Shown here: piece by piece, positions 42,322 to 50,153 of the stretch | Numbering within the stretch: the first letter of the stretch is position 1 | Layout: each line of letters opens with the position of its first letter | Origin: Acidobacteriota bacterium | GTDB lineage: Bacteria > Acidobacteriota > Vicinamibacteria > Vicinamibacterales > CAVVIG01 | Reading direction: 5' to 3' | DNA length: 52,706 nucleotides | Assembly: GCA_016195265.1 (NCBI GenBank) | Contig: JACPZW010000031.1 | Span: 1-52,706 of the forward strand | Program-made: the position numbers and the translations under genes | The notes under the pieces: generated by a model | Told to the model about the DNA's origin: nothing | Database searches by the model: none | Seen by the model: only the letters and a program-made list of their open reading frames with translations

Positions 42322-44367
42322 ATGAAAACACTCGTCCTTGCGATCGGTCTCGTCGGCGGCGTCGCGGTGGTGCACGGGCAAGGCCAGCTGGTCCGGCCCG
42401 AGAACACGTCGACCGCTGGTCTCTTCACCGAGGCGCAGGCGGACGCCGGCGAAACGGTCTACCGCCAGTCGTGCGCGTCCTGTCATGGCGCCGGGCTCGC
42501 GGGCGGCAGCGCGCCGTCGCTCACCGGACCGCGATTCGCGGCGAGCTGGGGCGATCCCCGCATCACGCTCGACGATCTGTTCTTCGTCCTCCGTACGACG
42601 ATGCCGCCGCGCGCGTCGAACGCGTTGACGGCGCAGGATCACGCGGCCGTCTTCGCTTACATCCTGAAGTCGAACGGCTACGCGCCGGGCGCGACGCCGC
42701 TCACCGTGGACTCCGTGCAGCTGAAGCTCGCGCACCTCGAGATCTCGGCGCCGTCCGCGCGCGCGACCGCTCGGCCGCCGGCGCCCGCCTTCATCGCCGG
42801 CGCCGCGGGCGCGGCGCCCGCGACGACCGGCCCCGATCAGGCGACGCTCAACGCGGCGTCACGCTCGACCGACTGGCTGTTCCACGCGCACGATTACAGC
42901 GGCACCCGGTTCTCGCCGCTCCAGGACATCAACGTGTCGAACGCCGCGCGCCTCGCGCCGGTGTGCATGTTCCAGGTCGGCGAGCGCGACAACTTCCAGA
43001 CGGGGCCGATTGTCCACAACGGCACGATGTACGTGACGACGATGACGACGACGGTCGCGCTCGATGCGGCGACGTGCCGCGTCAAATGGCGTCACACCTG
43101 GGAGCCGAGAGACACGGGCGGCTGGGCGCGCAATCGCGGCGTCGCAATCAAGGACGGGCGCGTCGTCCGCGGCACGCCGGACGGATATCTGCTCGCGCTG
43201 AACGCCGAGACCGGCGCGCTGCTCTGGGCGCGGCACGTGGCGACGCCGGCCGACGGCGAGACGTTCACGATGGCGCCCGTGCTCTTCGAGGATCTTGTGC
43301 TCATCGGTCCGGCCGGCAGCGAAAACAACCTGCAGGGCTGGGTCGGTGCGTTTCGTGCGGCCGATGGATCGCCGGTGTGGCGCTTCAACACCGTGCCAAA
43401 GCCCGGCGAGCCCGGCTACGACACGTGGAAGAACCCGAAAGGGATTCCCGTCGGCGGCGGCTCGGTGTGGACGACGTTCGCGATCGACGCCGAGACCGGC
43501 GACATGCACGTCGCGGTCACAAATCCGTCGCCCGATCTGCCGGTGCACCTCCGGCAGGGCGACAACCTCTACACGAACTCCCTCATCGTCCTCGACGTGC
43601 GCACCGGCAAATTGCGCTGGCATCGCCAGCTCGTGCCCAACGACTCGCACGACTGGGACGTGACGCACGCCACGCCGATGTTCAGCGCGACCGTGAACGG
43701 CGCGACGCGACGCGTGATCACCACGGCCGGGAAGGACGGCGTGCTGCGCGCGATCGACCGCGACACCCATCAGGTCTTGTACGAGACGCCAACGACGACG
43801 CGGGAGAACGCCGAGATCCCGGTGTCGTTCTCGCCGCTCCGCGCGTGCCCCGGCGTGCTCGGCGGCAGCCAGTGGAACGGGCCCGCGTACAACCCGGGCA
43901 CCAACGCACTGTACGCGCCGGCGGTGGACTGGTGCGCGACGTTCTCGGCGTTCGAGCAGGTCCGCTACATTCCCGGCAAGACGTACATGGGCGGTAGGAA
44001 CGACCTGGATCCGGTTTCGAAGTCGCAAGGCTGGCTCACGGCCGTCGATGCGTCCACCGGCGCCGTGAAGTGGAAGTACCGATCGCCGCGGCCGATGGTG
44101 GCAGCCGTCACGACGACGGCCGGCAACCTCGTGCTCGCCGGCGAACTGACGGGCGACTTCGACGTCTTCGACGCGGGAAGCGGCGACGTGCTCTACCGGT
44201 TCAACACCGGCGGCCCGATGGGCGGCGGCATCGTCACCTACTCGGTGGATGGCCGGCAGTACATCGCCGCGGCGTCCGGCAGCCCGTCGAATTTCTGGAA
44301 CGAGCGAAGCCCCGGATCGCCGACGATCGTCGTGTTCGCCGTGCCGCGCGACGTTGCAGGGCGATGA
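42322..44367 (+). CDS. Cytochrome c-PQQ-type quinoprotein (beta-propeller dehydrogenase)
   Basis: The 681-aa protein has a signal peptide (about 1-20), an N-terminal c-type haem domain with CASCH at residues 51-55 and a likely axial Met in LRTTMPPRAS, then from about 165 a PQQ-type eight-bladed propeller with tryptophan-docking-like repeats (WLFHAHDYSGTRFSPL, TGALLWARHV, TGKLRWHRQLVPNDSHDWDVTHATP, TGAVKWKYRSP, GDVLYRFNTGGPMGGGIVTY). It likely oxidises an alcohol or aldehyde in the periplasm and passes electrons through its own haem. The order haem-propeller is the reverse of type II alcohol dehydrogenases. ATG 42322 is chosen; the frame is open upstream. Confidence 0.85.
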   Translation: MKTLVLAIGLVGGVAVVHGQGQLVRPENTSTAGLFTEAQADAGETVYRQSCASCHGAGLAGGSAPSLTGPRFAASWGDPRITLDDLFFVLRTTMPPRASNALTAQDHAAVFAYILKSNGYAPGATPLTVDSVQLKLAHLEISAPSARATARPPAPAFIAGAAGAAPATTGPDQATLNAASRSTDWLFHAHDYSGTRFSPLQDINVSNAARLAPVCMFQVGERDNFQTGPIVHNGTMYVTTMTTTVALDAATCRVKWRHTWEPRDTGGWARNRGVAIKDGRVVRGTPDGYLLALNAETGALLWARHVATPADGETFTMAPVLFEDLVLIGPAGSENNLQGWVGAFRAADGSPVWRFNTVPKPGEPGYDTWKNPKGIPVGGGSVWTTFAIDAETGDMHVAVTNPSPDLPVHLRQGDNLYTNSLIVLDVRTGKLRWHRQLVPNDSHDWDVTHATPMFSATVNGATRRVITTAGKDGVLRAIDRDTHQVLYETPTTTRENAEIPVSFSPLRACPGVLGGSQWNGPAYNPGTNALYAPAVDWCATFSAFEQVRYIPGKTYMGGRNDLDPVSKSQGWLTAVDASTGAVKWKYRSPRPMVAAVTTTAGNLVLAGELTGDFDVFDAGSGDVLYRFNTGGPMGGGIVTYSVDGRQYIAAASGSPSNFWNERSPGSPTIVVFAVPRDVAGR

Positions 44368-44368
44368 G

Positions 44369-44460
44369 CGTAGCGCGAGGCTTTCAGTGACGTAGGGCGG
44401 GTCCTTTCGGACCCGCCGGTGTGCCGGGTCCAAAGGACCCGGCCTACGTACTCGCGCTAC
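44369..44460. repeat. Composite nested palindromic element
   Basis: Outer arms GTAGCGCGAG (44370) and CTCGCGCTAC (44451) are perfect inverse complements. Inside, GTAGG...CCTAC flanks two compact hairpins: GGCGGGTCC-TTTC-GGACCCGCC and CCGGGTCC-AAA-GGACCCGG. The first hairpin core recurs between dnaK and hsp20. The structure could act as a bidirectional terminator for the convergent genes. Confidence 0.8.
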
Positions 44461-44514
44461 TATCAACCGACCGGTTACAGCGGCGACGGCGCGTATAATC
44501 GCGCCGGGGACGAA

Positions 44515-44535
44515 ATAGGCTTCAGATTTCAGATT
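44515..44535. repeat. CAGATTT word remnant (single arm)
   Basis: TTCAGATTTCAGATT immediately precedes the duplicated ABC fragment. It belongs to the CAGATTT family seen at 34529 and 46756. Confidence 0.6.
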
Positions 44536-44583
44536 GCGCGGACCAGCTCGTCGTGCGTGCCGCGCTCGGCGATGCGGCCGGCG
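44536..44583 (-). pseudogene. 48-bp duplicate of the ABC exporter 3' coding region
   Basis: These 48 bases match 44837-44884 in the adjacent ABC exporter gene with two differences. In the correct minus-strand frame they read AGRIAERGTHDELVRA, followed by a stop, equivalent to AGRIVERGTHDELVRA of the intact gene. The copy is joined out of frame to a different gene fragment, so it is a remnant. Confidence 0.75.
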
Positions 44584-44586
44584 AAC

Positions 44587-44739
44587 CGCGACAGCCAGTT
44601 CCTGCGCGCTCCAGTCGATGGGGCGCGGGACATCGGTCCAGATCACGGCTTCGCGCGCAGCGTCCGCAACCCACTGACGGGCCCTCAGCGCGTCGCGCGC
44701 GAGAAGCGCCTCGACGAGGTCACGCAGTTCCACGTTCAC
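44587..44739 (-). pseudogene. Truncated small gene, possibly related to an antitoxin-like family
   Basis: A GTG at 44739 with GGGAGA upstream starts VNVELRDLVEALLARDALRARQWVADAAREAVIWTDVPRPIDWSAQELAVA (51 residues), which looks like a real, globular N-terminus. It then runs straight into the duplicated ABC fragment in the wrong frame, and the reading frame continues only as a shadow of the PQQ gene. I think it resembles short proteins that accompany nucleotidyltransferase toxins, but this is from memory and weak. It lies 33 bases after the ABC exporter stop. Confidence 0.5.
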
Positions 44740-44772
44740 TCTCCCACAGATCCACACATCGTGAACGCCGGC

Positions 44773-46704
44773 TCAGGACGCCGCCAGTTCTTCTTCCAGC
44801 AGTTGCTTCTTGTGTAGTTCGGCGTACAGCCCGCCGGCGCGGACCAGTTCGTCGTGCGTGCCGCGCTCGACGATGCGGCCGGCGTCGAGGACGAAGATGA
44901 GGTCGGCGTCGCGGACGGTGGAAATGCGGTGCGACACGATGATCGATGTGCGCTCGCGCATGACGCCGCGGAGGCGCGAGAGGATTTCTTCTTCGGTGTA
45001 GGTGTCGACCGCCGACAGCGCGTCGTCCAGGATCAGGATGCGCGGATCGATCGCAATCGCCCGCGCGAGCGCGGTCCGCTGTTTCTGCCCTCCCGACAGC
45101 GTGATGCCGCGCTCGCCGACCATCGTCTCGTAGCCCTTCGGAAAATCGGCGACGTCCTTGTCGAGACGTGCGACGGCGGCCGCGCGCACAATCCGCCCGT
45201 CGCGTTCGCCGTGTAGGGGCGGAGCTTGCTCCGCCCTGAGCGCTTGCTCCGCCCTGAGCGCCTGCTCCGCCCTGAGCGCCTGCTCCGCCCTGAGCGCCTG
45301 CTCCGCCCTCGCGCCGGGCCGACCACGGTCGGCCCCTACGACCTGCGCGTCCAGCCCGAACGCGACGTTGTCCGCGAGTGTGTCGGAGAACAGGAACGGC
45401 TCCTGCGGGACGAAGCCGATCGCACCGCGCAGCGTGGCCAGCGGAATCTCGCGCACGTCGACGCCGTCGATGAAGACCGTGCCCGGCGGCGGATCGTGCA
45501 GCCGCGCGAGCAGCGAGATCAGCGTGGACTTGCCGGATCCGGTGACCCCAACCAGCGCCACCGTCTGGCCAGCCTCGATCTTCAACGACACATGGTCCAA
45601 AACGGGCGTGGCGCCAAACTCAAACACGAGATCACGGAACTCGATGGCGCCTTGAATATTGCGGATTGAGGATTGCGGAGTGCGGAGTGATTGTGGATGG
45701 GATGTTTCCTGCGGTCTCGAATCCGCAGTCCGCAATCCGCAGTCCGCAATTGCAGGCTGCGTTTCAAGCACGTCCAACATTCGTCTCCAGGAGGCCAACC
45801 CGCGCTGCAACATGTTCGTCACCCAGCCGAATGCGATCATCGGCCAGCTCAGCATCGTCAGGTAGGCGTTAAACGCGACGAACTGACCGACGGTCAGGCG
45901 GCCGCTGATGACCTCGCGGCTACCGAGCCACAGGACCAGCAGCGCGCCGAGCCCCAGGAAGAAGCCCATGCTCGGGAAGAACATCCCCTGGAGCACGATC
46001 AACCGGCGATTGCGCTGCAAGTACTCGTCGTTCGCCTGGCGGAATCGATCCAGCTCCGCCGCTTCCTGCCGGTAGGCGCGCACGACGCGTACGCCCGACA
46101 GCGCTTCCTGCGCGACGGCGCTCAGCTCGGACAGCTGCGCCTGAATCCGCTCGAAGCGGCGGTGAATCGCGGAGCCGAACACCTTCACCGAAATCGACAC
46201 GAACGGCAGCGGCGCGAGCGACCACAGCGTCAGCCGCGCGTCGATCGAGATCGTCACGGAGAGCGCCACGACGAACGTCAGCAGCGTGTTCGCCGAGTAC
46301 ATGATCGACGGGCCGATCATCATGCGCACGGCATTCAGATCGTTCGTCGCGCGCGACATCAGGTCGCCGGTCCGGTGCGACTGGAAGTAGCCGAGCGGCA
46401 GTGTCTGGAGGTGCGCGAAGAAGTCGTTGCGCATGTCGTACTCGATGTCGCGCGACGCGCCGATCAGGATGCGGCGCTGCAGGAACTGGAATGTCCCGCC
46501 GACCAGGCCGAACGCGAGCAGCAGCCCGCCGTACGCGGCGAGCTTGAGCGGCGTGACGCCGCGCGTCAGATCGTCGATCGCCCGGCCCAGGATGAGCGGC
46601 GCGGCCAGCGCGACGGCGCGCGTGACGACGACGCACGCGAGGCCGAGCACGAAGGCGGTGCGGTACTTGAGAACGTAGGCGAGCAGACGACCAAACGGCG
46701 CCAC
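44773..46704 (-). CDS. ABC exporter half with degenerate catalytic Glu (MdlA/YheI-like), two repeat-encoded inserts
   Basis: The 643-aa protein has a six-helix transmembrane domain (about 10-300) and an ATPase: Walker A GVTGSGKSTL, Q-loop FVPQEPFLFSDTL, signature LSGGQKQRTALARAI, Walker B ILILDDALSAVD, where Asp replaces the catalytic Glu as in MdlA, YheI and TM287, and H-loop VSHRIST. Residues about 316-350 (linker, CGLRTADSRPQETSHPQ) come from a GCGGATT hairpin. Residues about 456-497, between the Q-loop and LSGGQ, come from a 127-bp element with four 18-bp repeats encoding AEQALR. GTG start; TATACT seven bases upstream implies a leaderless mRNA. A heterodimeric partner with a canonical site is expected. 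Confidence 0.9.
   Translation of the reverse strand: MAPFGRLLAYVLKYRTAFVLGLACVVVTRAVALAAPLILGRAIDDLTRGVTPLKLAAYGGLLLAFGLVGGTFQFLQRRILIGASRDIEYDMRNDFFAHLQTLPLGYFQSHRTGDLMSRATNDLNAVRMMIGPSIMYSANTLLTFVVALSVTISIDARLTLWSLAPLPFVSISVKVFGSAIHRRFERIQAQLSELSAVAQEALSGVRVVRAYRQEAAELDRFRQANDEYLQRNRRLIVLQGMFFPSMGFFLGLGALLVLWLGSREVISGRLTVGQFVAFNAYLTMLSWPMIAFGWVTNMLQRGLASWRRMLDVLETQPAIADCGLRTADSRPQETSHPQSLRTPQSSIRNIQGAIEFRDLVFEFGATPVLDHVSLKIEAGQTVALVGVTGSGKSTLISLLARLHDPPPGTVFIDGVDVREIPLATLRGAIGFVPQEPFLFSDTLADNVAFGLDAQVVGADRGRPGARAEQALRAEQALRAEQALRAEQALRAEQAPPLHGERDGRIVRAAAVARLDKDVADFPKGYETMVGERGITLSGGQKQRTALARAIAIDPRILILDDALSAVDTYTEEEILSRLRGVMRERTSIIVSHRISTVRDADLIFVLDAGRIVERGTHDELVRAGGLYAELHKKQLLEEELAAS
45213..45339. 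repeat. 127-bp element with GTAGGGGC/GCCCCTAC ends inserted within the ABC exporter gene
   Basis: The ends GTAGGGGC and GCCCCTAC are inverted repeats. Inside are GGCGGAGCTTGCTCCGCC, four tandem 18-bp units (45237-45308, TGAGCGCCTGCTCCGCCC type) and GGCCGACCACGGTCGGCC. It is read through in frame. The first palindrome matches 40334-40351. Confidence 0.88.
45655..45755. repeat. GCGGATT/AATCCGC hairpin inside the ABC exporter linker
   Basis: Left arm ATTGCGGATTGAGGATTGCGG with GCGGAGT words; right arm AATCCGCAGTCCGCAATCCG and more CAGTCCG words. Complementary arms, read through in frame at the junction of membrane and ATPase domains. Confidence 0.88.
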
Positions 46705-46711
46705 TCCCGCG

Positions 46712-46717
46712 AGTATA
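46712..46717 (-). promoter_or_regulatory. -10 box of a likely leaderless promoter for the ABC exporter
   Basis: TATACT on the minus strand, then seven bases, then the GTG start at 46704. On the plus strand the same place reads TATAAT (46714-46719), a dyad of -10-like boxes. Confidence 0.45.
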
Positions 46718-46755
46718 ATCCGGCCCGATGCAGGCCCTGTATCTCAAGGCGGGAA

Positions 46756-46902
46756 GCTCAGAGTTCAGAGTTCAGAATTCAGATTTCAGATTGAAGGCAG
46801 ATTTCAGATTTTGATTTCGCGATTGCGGCGCCTCTTTCAATCAATCTGAAATCGCAATCTGAAATCGCAATCTGAAATCTGAATTCTGAAATCTTAAATC
46901 TC
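46756..46902. repeat. Long CAGATTT/AAATCTG hairpin between ABC exporter and MFS genes
   Basis: Left arm TCAGAGTTCAGAATTCAGAT and further CAGATTT words; right arm AATCTGAAATCGCAATCTG repeated, then AAATCTGAATTCTG. It is one of the longest elements (about 147 bp) with a GCGATTGCGGCGCC loop. Confidence 0.9.
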
Positions 46903-48133
46903 ATCGCGCGCGGATCGGAGCGCGCACGAGCGTTAAGTTCGCGAGCGCCGCGAGCGCCAGCAACGCAGATCCAAAGAATGCGTACTGATACGTGCCCGTC
47001 CCCACGAAGATGCGTGAACCGATGACCGGCCCCAGCACGCCTGCGGTGCCCCACGCCAGCAGCAGCAATCCGTAGTTGGTCGCGAGGTATTTCGTGCCGT
47101 AGAAGTCGCCGGCCAGCGCCGTGTACACCGAGAGCTGCGTTCCGTAGCAGTAGTAGACCAGGAACAGCAGTGCGTAAAAGAACGTGAGGTCTTCCCGCCA
47201 CAAATACAGCGACGGCGTCGCAATCATCGAGATCACGATCACGCTGCGCAGGGTGAACAGGCGGCCGAAATGATCCGACAGCCAGCCCGAAAAAAATCGC
47301 CCTGACGCGCTGCCGATTGCGCCCACCGTGATCGCGAACGCGGCCGTCGGCCCCGAGTACCCGGCCGAGCGTGCGAACGGCACGAGCTGGCTGATCACCA
47401 TCGTGCCTGCCGTCGTGCCGAGCGCGTACGCGACCCACAGAAGATAGAAGCTCGGGGTCCTGAGGACCTGCGACGTCTGCACGTCGACATTGAGCGGCCG
47501 CGGCTTCGCGCCCGCCCCGGGCTGCTGGACGACCTGGTACGTCTCCGGCGGATCCTTCATGAGCGCCGCGCCCACCATCGTGAACACGAAGAACAGCCCG
47601 GCGAACGCCTGGAACGTCCCCCGCCAGCCGATCTGTTCGATCAACCGTCCGGCGATCGGTCCGAAGATGCCGGACCCCGCGGCGAAGATCCCGATCGCCA
47701 GGCCGTTGACGAGGCCGCGCTGATTCGGAAACCACTTGGACCCGACCGTAATCGGCGCGAGATACCCGAACCCTAGCCCGGCGCCGAGCATCACGCCCCA
47801 AGTCAGGTACAGCATCGGCAGCGTGTGGATGAAGCTGGCGAGGAACAGGCCCCCGCTGAAGAGCAGGCCGCCGACGGTGGCCACGGCCCGCGGACCGACA
47901 CGGTTCTGAATCAGACCTGCCACCATGAACATCGAGGCCAGCATCACCATGTCGATCGTGGCCACGAGCGACGTCTGGGTACGCGTCCAGCCGAACTCGC
48001 GTTCGAGCGCGGGCACGAACACGCTCCACGCGTAGTACGTGCCGAGCGCGACGTTCAACAGACCCCCGCCCACGAGTGCGGGCCACCGCCTGAGCGGCGC
48101 CGGAGAGGACGCGTTAGTCATCGGGACCGCCAT
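46901..48133 (-). CDS. MFS transporter, OFA (oxalate/formate antiporter-like) group
   Basis: The 410-aa protein has about 12 transmembrane helices and OFA-type motifs: LLNVALGTYYAWSVFVPALEREFGWTRTQTSLVAT near the N-terminus, GFGYLAPITVGSKWFPNQRGLVNGLAIGIFAAGSGIFGPIAGRLIEQIGWRGTFQAFAG in the first half and ASGRFFSGWLSDHFGR in the second. The family exchanges small carboxylates across the inner membrane; the substrate cannot be told from sequence. ATG 48133 or 48121 are possible starts; the former was chosen. The stop overlaps the edge of the CAGATTT hairpin. Confidence 0.87.
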   Translation of the reverse strand: MAVPMTNASSPAPLRRWPALVGGGLLNVALGTYYAWSVFVPALEREFGWTRTQTSLVATIDMVMLASMFMVAGLIQNRVGPRAVATVGGLLFSGGLFLASFIHTLPMLYLTWGVMLGAGLGFGYLAPITVGSKWFPNQRGLVNGLAIGIFAAGSGIFGPIAGRLIEQIGWRGTFQAFAGLFFVFTMVGAALMKDPPETYQVVQQPGAGAKPRPLNVDVQTSQVLRTPSFYLLWVAYALGTTAGTMVISQLVPFARSAGYSGPTAAFAITVGAIGSASGRFFSGWLSDHFGRLFTLRSVIVISMIATPSLYLWREDLTFFYALLFLVYYCYGTQLSVYTALAGDFYGTKYLATNYGLLLLAWGTAGVLGPVIGSRIFVGTGTYQYAFFGSALLALAALANLTLVRAPIRAR

Positions 48134-48248
48134 AAGGAAGTTGGAATAGTAGCAGAACAGGTGTCCGGAGGCATGTCTGTCAAGGATCATCCCCCCGGCA
48201 GGAACGTGCCCGGGCACGCGCCCCGGCCGACGGGCCCGTAGTTTTGGT

Positions 48249-48254
48249 TATGAT
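48249..48254 (+). promoter_or_regulatory. -10 box of a likely leaderless promoter for the small secreted protein
   Basis: TATGAT, seven bases, then ATG at 48262; no Shine-Dalgarno. An in-frame GTG-type start at 48244 would lie upstream of this box. Confidence 0.4.
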
Positions 48255-48261
48255 AAGCGCT

Positions 48262-48594
48262 ATGAAGTCAGCCGCGATCGCCGTCGTCATCGTTCTCGGA
48301 ACTGCAGCGCTCTCCTACCCCGCCGAACAGACGATCGCCGGACAGATCAGCGACAGCGCGTGCAACCGGAAGCACGAGTCTGGCGCCGAGAACGTGCCGA
48401 CGCCGCCCGACGCCGACTGCACGCTCGATTGCGTCCGCGGTGGATCGACGTTCGTGCTCGTGACGGCCGACAAGATCTACCAGATCGCGAACCAGGATCT
48501 GGCCGCGCTGAAGACGCACGCGGGGCACAAGGTCAAGATGACGGGCGAGCTGAAGGGCGATTCGCTTACGGTGTCGAAGATCGAGATGCAGTGA
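48262..48594 (+). CDS. Small secreted protein of unknown function
   Basis: The 110-aa product has a signal peptide (MKSAAIAVVIVLGTAALSYPA) and a mature beta-rich part: EQTIAGQISDSACNRKHESG, DADCTLDCVRGGSTFVLVTADKIYQIANQD and GHKVKMTGELKGDSLTVSKIEMQ. Three cysteines in the mature part could form a disulfide. The pattern (a small OB-like domain often seen in Acidobacteria exported proteins) has no known activity. Convergent-facing MFS gene is divergent upstream. Confidence 0.75.
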   Translation: MKSAAIAVVIVLGTAALSYPAEQTIAGQISDSACNRKHESGAENVPTPPDADCTLDCVRGGSTFVLVTADKIYQIANQDLAALKTHAGHKVKMTGELKGDSLTVSKIEMQ

Positions 48595-48706
48595 GAATCT
48601 GAGGATGTGAGAATCTGAGGATGTGAGGATGTGAAGCGTTCTTAGTTTTCAGTTCTCAGTTCTCAGTTCTAAGTTTTCAGTTCTAAGTTTTCAGTTCCAA
48701 GTTCTT
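48592..48706. repeat. Two adjoining word elements: GAATCTGAGGATGTGA and CAGTTCT families
   Basis: From 48592, 8-bp words GAATCTGA/GGATGTGA; from 48637, seven or more CAGTTCT/AAGTTTT words running into the stop region of the HupE gene. No complementary arm for either. The second is the same word as 35170-35262. Confidence 0.8.
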
Positions 48707-50119
48707 ACCACGCGGCCGGAGGACACCAAATATCAGCCAGTACAATCCGGCCGCGATGACTCCTAGCATCGCCCAGCGCATCGCCGCAATCCAGAAGACC
48801 AGATCGAGCGCCGGCCATTCGAAGCGGTACTGCCGGAGCACGTCGCCCCGGTCGATCATCCAGTGCCACGCCGTGTGGGCCGCGAGCGCCGACAGGATGA
48901 TCGCGCCCAGCCGTTCAGTGACGATTAGCCGGAACGCGGCGTCGAGCACGGGAATCACCAGGATCAGCACGAGCAGCAATCCGAGCTCGATGCCCGCGTT
49001 GAACGAGAACACCGCGGTCAGCGCGTGCGATCCGGCGAACTGCAACACTTGGCGGAGGCCGAGCGAAAAGCCGAAGCCCTGAATCAGGCCGGCGCCGAAC
49101 GTCAGCAGCCACCGGCGCTCGAGATGCGGCGCCCCGATGTTGACAATGTTTTCAAGTGCCACGTACACAATCGAGATCGCCATCAGCGTCCCGATCAGCG
49201 ACGGGAACCACAGCTGATCGGGCGCGTAGCCGTAGGCCGACGCGATGAGCGTGATCGAATGCCCGACCGCGAACGACGCGGCAATCGCGACGACCTCGTG
49301 GAAGCGCCGGAACGGAATCACCAGACAGAAGAGAAACAAGAGCGGATCGAGACCGTCGAGCGCGTGCGAAAACCCGCGGCCGACGAACTGCGTGACCGCC
49401 TGCGTCCAGCGCGGATCGAGGCGCACGAGCCCGGGATCGCCTGCGAAGTCGAAAGCGCGCCCCGTTCCCATCGCACCGTCCGGCGGCAAAAAGCGCAGCG
49501 ACGTGTTCGTGCGGATGCCGAGCCGCCCAAGTTTCGGGCGCATTGAGAACCGGGACTGATCCGAGTGAATCGGATACTCGAACAGGATGTCGAGCATCCC
49601 CTGCGTCCACAGGAACTCGGTGTCGTCGGGCAGCGGCGCGCCGGTCAGGTGCGCGACCGCCGCGTCATAGGACTCGAACGATCGATCGGCCGGCAGTGCC
49701 GCGCGTACCTGAGCGACAACGGGATACGCCAGCCGCGTGTCCTCTTCGTACATCTCGATGTCGTCGGCAACCCAGAGCGTCGCGGCGTCCTGCAGCGTGC
49801 GCTCGGCTTTCGACAGATCCAGCAGCCCCGAATTGAGGCTTCCGCGCCTGGGATAGTCCATGTCCCGCATGGCGACGAGCGGAACCCGGACGACGAGGCG
49901 CAGCCGCTGGCCGTCCGGCTTGATATAGGCGTGAATGCTGACCTGGTTGGGAATATCGTGCGCCGCAGGGATGGCGCTCGACGCCAAGACCAGGAGCGCC
50001 ACGAGCGCGGCGCCTGGGATTAGGGCTGATGGCCGATGGCTGATGGCTGCCGTGAACGCCCGGCGCCATCGACCATCGCCATTAGCCCTCAGCCATAAGC
50101 CATCTCTTCTCGTGAGCAT
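48683..50119 (-). CDS. HupE/UreJ-family membrane protein with repeat-encoded termini
   Basis: The 478-aa protein has an N-terminal signal or anchor (LIPGAALVALLVLASSAIPA), a periplasmic domain (about 58-245) and a C-terminal block of six or seven helices beginning FVGRGFSHALDGLDPLLFLFCLVIPFR, with IAASFAVGHSITLI and HTAWHWMIDRGD supplying conserved His residues, as in HupE/UreJ proteins linked to nickel/cobalt uptake. The role of these long forms is not established. Residues about 5-34 come from a GATGGCT hairpin and the last eight (GKNLELKT) from the CAGTTCT element. The only in-frame ATG is 50119. Confidence 0.8.
   Translation of the reverse strand: MLTRRDGLWLRANGDGRWRRAFTAAISHRPSALIPGAALVALLVLASSAIPAAHDIPNQVSIHAYIKPDGQRLRLVVRVPLVAMRDMDYPRRGSLNSGLLDLSKAERTLQDAATLWVADDIEMYEEDTRLAYPVVAQVRAALPADRSFESYDAAVAHLTGAPLPDDTEFLWTQGMLDILFEYPIHSDQSRFSMRPKLGRLGIRTNTSLRFLPPDGAMGTGRAFDFAGDPGLVRLDPRWTQAVTQFVGRGFSHALDGLDPLLFLFCLVIPFRRFHEVVAIAASFAVGHSITLIASAYGYAPDQLWFPSLIGTLMAISIVYVALENIVNIGAPHLERRWLLTFGAGLIQGFGFSLGLRQVLQFAGSHALTAVFSFNAGIELGLLLVLILVIPVLDAAFRLIVTERLGAIILSALAAHTAWHWMIDRGDVLRQYRFEWPALDLVFWIAAMRWAMLGVIAAGLYWLIFGVLRPRGKNLELKT
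50020..50106. repeat. GATGGCT/AGCCATC hairpin inside the 5' end of the HupE-type gene
   Basis: Left arm TTAGGGCTGATGGCCGATGG and GATGGCT words; right arm CCATCGACCATCGCCATTAG and CCCTCAGCCATAAGCCATC. Complementary arms, read through between the ATG and the hydrophobic segment. Confidence 0.85.
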
Positions 50120-50127
50120 ACCGGTAG

Positions 50128-50133
50128 TATACT
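50128..50133 (+). promoter_or_regulatory. -10 box for the propeller gene pair
   Basis: TATACT, 20 bases before the ATG at 50154, with AGGAGGA between. No good -35 box is recognised. Confidence 0.45.
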
Positions 50134-50153
50134 GGCGCCCTTCAGGAGGACTT

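Noticed and set aside
42859..44757. 632-codon minus-strand frame opposite the PQQ protein
   Set aside because: Only the first 51 codons from 44739 look like real protein. The rest is arginine/alanine-rich shadow of the PQQ gene.
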